Positions 57,501 through 59,626 of a stretch of 59,626 nt of DNA are shown here, in pieces (position 1 is the first letter of the stretch; every line of letters starts with the position of its first letter). This DNA is from Oscillospiraceae bacterium (GTDB lineage Bacteria > Bacillota > Clostridia > Oscillospirales > Oscillospiraceae): positions 1 through 59,626 of the forward strand of contig JAFSCD010000009.1 of NCBI GenBank assembly GCA_017436955.1, in the 5' to 3' direction. The notes beneath the pieces were generated by a model. The model was not told where the DNA came from. It worked only from the letters and a program-made list of their open reading frames with translations, and searched no databases. The position numbers were made by a program, and so were the translations under genes.

Positions 57501-59626
57501 CCGTTACCAATCCCAAGACCGGCAAGGCTTACAAGTTCTACCTGACCCAGAAGAACCTGGGCAAGACCCTGTACCTGACCGGCGAGATGAACGGCTTCTA
57601 CTTTGCTACTACCGAGAACCCCGCAGAAGCAGTGGATGTCTATGTGGAGAAGGTTTCCGGCGGCTACCGTCTGTACTTTATGAACGACGGCGAGAAGACC
57701 TACATTGAGATGACCCGTTCCGGAACCCATAACAATGTTATCTTCACCACCGAGCCTGCCAAGACCCTGAAGTGGAATGCTGATATCAACTCCTACACCT
57801 GCGATCTGGATGTAGACGGCGAGATTACCACCTTCTATTTCGGTACCTACGGCACCTACAGCACCTTCAGCGCTTCCAAGATCTCCTACGTTACCGGCGA
57901 TAAGGCCGATACGATGGATGTCTCCAACTTCGTTGCCCACCTGGCAACCATGAAGGAAGTTGCCGAGGTTCCCACTGAACCCACCACCCCTGCAACCACT
58001 CCCTCTACCACTAATCCTTCTGCAACTACGCCTTCCACCACCACTCCCACTACCCAGCCCACTGAACCCGCTCCCGGTACTCCTACCTACGAGTTGATCG
58101 GCCAGCCCAGCACCGGCGTTGCATACAAGTGGGCAGTCGATACCGGCGATGCTGAAGGCGTTCTGGCCTTTATCGGCACCACCGCCAATAAGGACTACTA
58201 CCTGTCCACCTCTGCCACTATGGCTGAAGGCGTTGACGTTTATGTCGAGGCCGTCACCGGTGGCTATCGGATGTATTTCATGGCCGGCACCACCAAGACC
58301 TACATTGACATTTACCAGAATGGCACTTATGTCAATGCCCGTCTGACCGAGGAGCCCACCGCAGTATACACCTGGAACAGCACCTACAACACCTTTGTTG
58401 CTGACATCGGTGGCACACCCTACTACCTGGGTACTTACACCAGCAGCAGCACCGGCGCTACCTACACCACTCTGAGTGCATCCAAGCTGAGCTACATGAA
58501 CGAGAGCAACGTGAACGTTACCCAGTTCCCGGCTCGCTTCTATGTGCTGACCGGTTCTGTAGAGCCGCAGCCCACCACTCCCACCCAGGCTCCCACTGTT
58601 GCTCCCACCGAGCCCACCCAGGCTCCCACCGCAGCTCCCACCGAGGAGCCCACTGTTGCTCCCACCGAGCCCACTGAAGAGCCCACCGAGGAGCCAACTG
58701 TCGCTCCCACCGAGCCTACTCCCGGCATGACTATGCAGGAGATCGTGGACGCAGCTTACGAGCTGGAAAGCGGCGCTTCTATGAACGAGGCCGTTACCCT
58801 GACCGGTGTTATTACCAGAGTCAACACTCCCTACGACACCGGCTGGCAGAACGTCACCGTTACCATCACTGTTGAGGGTCGCGAGGATAAGCCCATTATG
58901 TGCTACCGCCTGAGCGGCGAAGGCGCGGATGTCATCGCTGTTGGCGATACCATCACCGTCACCGGCACCATCAAGAACTACAACGGCACCATCGAGTTTG
59001 CACAGGGCTGCACTCTGGATTCCTATGTCAAGGGCGAAGCTCCCGAGGATCCCTACGAGGGTCTGACTATGCAGGAGCTGGTCGATGCTGCTTACGCTCT
59101 GGAAGCTGGCGGCTACATTGACGGCAAGACCCTGACCGGCGTGATCATCGAGGTCAACACTGCCTACAGCGAGCAGCACGACAACGTTACCGTTACCATC
59201 GTTGTGGAAGGCCGCGAGGACAAGCCCATCGAGTGCTACCGCCTGAAGGGCGAGGGCGCTGATGTGATCGCTGTTGGCGACACCATCACGGTTACCGGTA
59301 ACCTGACCAACTACCGTGGCGAGAAGATCGAGTTCGATCAGGGTTGTACGCTGGACGATTATGTCAAGGCTGAAACTCCCACCGATCCCACCGATCCCAC
59401 CGAAGAGCCCACGGAAGAGCCCACCGAGGAGCCCACTGTCGCTCCCACCGAGCCTCCCGTAGAGCCCACCAAGCAGAAGGTCGACCTGACCGGTACTGTT
59501 GTTGGCGCTTGCAGTGGCAACGCCGCAACTGCTAACAGCTATGCTGACTTTACCTGGTGGTCTGATGGCAGACCCGACTGGAAGCCTCTGGGCAACTTCG
59601 TCGATGGTGACCTGACTACCTACTTC
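54518..59626 (+). CDS. Giant surface protein with seven OB-fold-like repeats (partial)
   Basis: At least 1,703 residues, open at the right edge. After MKKIIIWGLIIALLLGIGVG (anchor helix) comes an Ig-like region (about 30-140). Seven OB-fold-like repeats follow near residues 144-247, 252-358, 363-460, 755-853 (divergent), 864-970, 1403-1508 and 1515-1618, with the consensus LTGVITxVNTxY, GNVTVTI, CYRLxGxGAD, GDTITVTG, NYNGxIEF and QGCTLDSY. Three copies of another beta domain (about 478-640, 991-1150, 1190-1347; NPKxGxAYKF, VSGGYRLYFM, TLKWN) and a second Ig-like unit (645-742) lie between. Thr/Pro/Glu linkers (PTEEPT) separate blocks. The last visible part ends VDGDLTTYF, perhaps a discoidin-like domain. 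CAAAGGAG precedes the ATG. Confidence 0.9.
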   Translation, partial: MKKIIIWGLIIALLLGIGVGAFLYFNNNEPSETPSTNSGVTKADLEAALAYIKTVYKNPSEKTPRDFQRIGTVPVNGQNIEVVWSVDVGEEHVKVVKGDDGMVTIDVNEQSAVDVKYVLTATVTNGTDSVSFSWNHLLPMVNNDMAAIVEEAYQLEVGASMDYEVTLTGVITRVNTAYDPNYGNITVTIEVAGAEGKPIECYRLKGDGVEDLQIGDTITVTGTLKNYNGKIEFDQGCILDAVVKGEAVDAPTDILQILQEAYALEDGKALPYVATLTGKITTINTVYNPAYGNVSVTIVVDGYTDYPILCYRIAGEGADSLLIGDTITVKGYICNYAGKIEFEQGSQLTHVEKTGTEIEAPTDVNEILNAAFGLADGESLPYKATLTGVITKIKTPYDPGYKNVTVAIKVNGKTIECYRLAGDGADKIGVDDTITVTGYLMNYHDTIQFAQGCTLDSWKDTGSDIPPADENISASTVVAEIVTNPKAGTAYKFFLHQKTLGKNLYLTGNMDGFYYETSDNHEDAIDVFVEEVSGGYRLYFMKGGAKNYIEVLRQYSESTGKYHNNVIFTTNPTKTLKWNSTIKSFTIDLDVDGTMTTFYLGTYSSYQTMSASDIAKVTGENASTLEETNFVAHLATLKETKVSAEEKAFEELKSDYPGTTKPTNVTESFTRRAYYTVEGKQVNIKWTTDNKSVKIVDNGNGTVTVKITRGDKAVNFKLTATITGDETYTTSWDYTIPAKPSEDVPELPTTDGATITIEQALTFGAELEEYTTIKYKVTGKIHSVYNTVYGNMYIMDEDGRTLTIYGTYNEDGTVRYDELEVKPVAGDTVTIYGSLGQYNGVAQIKNGWIIEHIPGTGEDEPVVDMTMQEIVDAAYELDNGGMLPNKHTLTGVITSVDTPYSDQYGNVTVTIVVDGRESKPIKCYRLAGDGADEINVGYTITVTGFLKNYNGTIEFDQGCTLDSYVKGEAPDVPVIPTTPATQPTTPSGGILVPETVTNPKTGKAYKFYLTQKNLGKTLYLTGEMNGFYFATTENPAEAVDVYVEKVSGGYRLYFMNDGEKTYIEMTRSGTHNNVIFTTEPAKTLKWNADINSYTCDLDVDGEITTFYFGTYGTYSTFSASKISYVTGDKADTMDVSNFVAHLATMKEVAEVPTEPTTPATTPSTTNPSATTPSTTTPTTQPTEPAPGTPTYELIGQPSTGVAYKWAVDTGDAEGVLAFIGTTANKDYYLSTSATMAEGVDVYVEAVTGGYRMYFMAGTTKTYIDIYQNGTYVNARLTEEPTAVYTWNSTYNTFVADIGGTPYYLGTYTSSSTGATYTTLSASKLSYMNESNVNVTQFPARFYVLTGSVEPQPTTPTQAPTVAPTEPTQAPTAAPTEEPTVAPTEPTEEPTEEPTVAPTEPTPGMTMQEIVDAAYELESGASMNEAVTLTGVITRVNTPYDTGWQNVTVTITVEGREDKPIMCYRLSGEGADVIAVGDTITVTGTIKNYNGTIEFAQGCTLDSYVKGEAPEDPYEGLTMQELVDAAYALEAGGYIDGKTLTGVIIEVNTAYSEQHDNVTVTIVVEGREDKPIECYRLKGEGADVIAVGDTITVTGNLTNYRGEKIEFDQGCTLDDYVKAETPTDPTDPTEEPTEEPTEEPTVAPTEPPVEPTKQKVDLTGTVVGACSGNAATANSYADFTWWSDGRPDWKPLGNFVDGDLTTYF

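Noticed and set aside
58560-58720. Short direct repeats that could suggest a CRISPR or microsatellite
   Set aside because: They encode the Thr/Pro/Glu linker (PTEEPT-type) of the surface protein in frame; unit length and lack of spacers exclude CRISPR.
54503-59179. A 1,558-codon open frame on the minus strand across the giant surface protein gene
   Set aside because: It mirrors the repeats of the plus-strand gene, lacks a credible ribosome binding site and signal, and has low-complexity Gly/Val/Asp composition. The plus strand has a proper start, RBS, anchor helix and domain repeats. It arises from the strong codon bias of the real gene.

Overview
This window looks like a chromosomal segment of a Gram-positive member of the Clostridia, probably near the Oscillospiraceae. 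That placement is an inference. It rests on the gene order of the ribosomal spc/alpha region with a KOW-domain protein between map and infA, a spoVAC sporulation gene, strong AGGAGG-type ribosome binding sites, consensus sigma-A promoters, lipoprotein signal peptides, and moderately GC-rich coding sequence with AT-rich spacers. There is no phage, plasmid or CRISPR locus.

Layout. Positions 1-7150 hold the end of the spc/alpha ribosomal operon (rpsE', rpmD, rplO, secY, adk, map, KOW protein, infA, rpmJ, rpsM, rpsK, rpsD, rpoA, rplQ), closed by a terminator. Positions 7150-15150 are a mixed region: a tRNA-Thr gene followed by a degenerate copy of its T-arm and 3' end, small secreted proteins, a PrsW-like protease, an XRE regulator facing two tandem zinc-ribbon membrane proteins with paired palindromic operators, an SGNH hydrolase, an RluA-type pseudouridine synthase and an ABC exporter. 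Two copies of a repeat (about 9759-9934 and 14842-15145) lie here; the longer copy has terminal inverted repeats like a MITE. Positions 15151-20353 run mostly on the minus strand: argS behind an ABC-F ATPase, and ribU under an FMN riboswitch whose P3 arm carries an insertion of about 160 nt.

Positions 20354-33805 are housekeeping on the plus strand: rsuA-type synthase, a PucR/CdaR-type regulator, ftsE-ftsX-M23 murein hydrolase activator, greA, then TrmH-type methyltransferase-dprA-topA-trmFO-plsX-rnc, and spoVAC. Positions 33806-35088 form an AT-rich island (XRE regulator, 61-aa Cys protein, lipoprotein) that ends in a broken second copy of the spoVAC 3' end. Positions 35124-37622 contain a UPF0340 protein, a TIR-domain membrane protein and a zinc-ribbon membrane protein. 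The last is preceded by a promoter, a 100-nt three-helix structured leader and an intrinsic terminator, which is the best candidate here for an undescribed RNA element. A palindrome cluster follows.

Positions 37719-45555 hold a sugar isomerase-like protein, an M28 peptidase, a large RND permease with a coiled-coil insertion, an MBL-fold hydrolase and a lipoate-protein ligase. Positions 45851 to the right edge may form a functional group: a HAD nucleotidase fused to a guanylate-kinase-like domain, a PHP phosphoesterase, an RDD protein, a complete CUT1-type ABC importer, a secreted thermonuclease-like lipoprotein, and a giant surface protein (over 1,700 residues, cut by the window edge) built from seven OB-fold-like repeats. 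I suggest, as a hypothesis only, that these genes take part in extracellular nucleic-acid capture and salvage.
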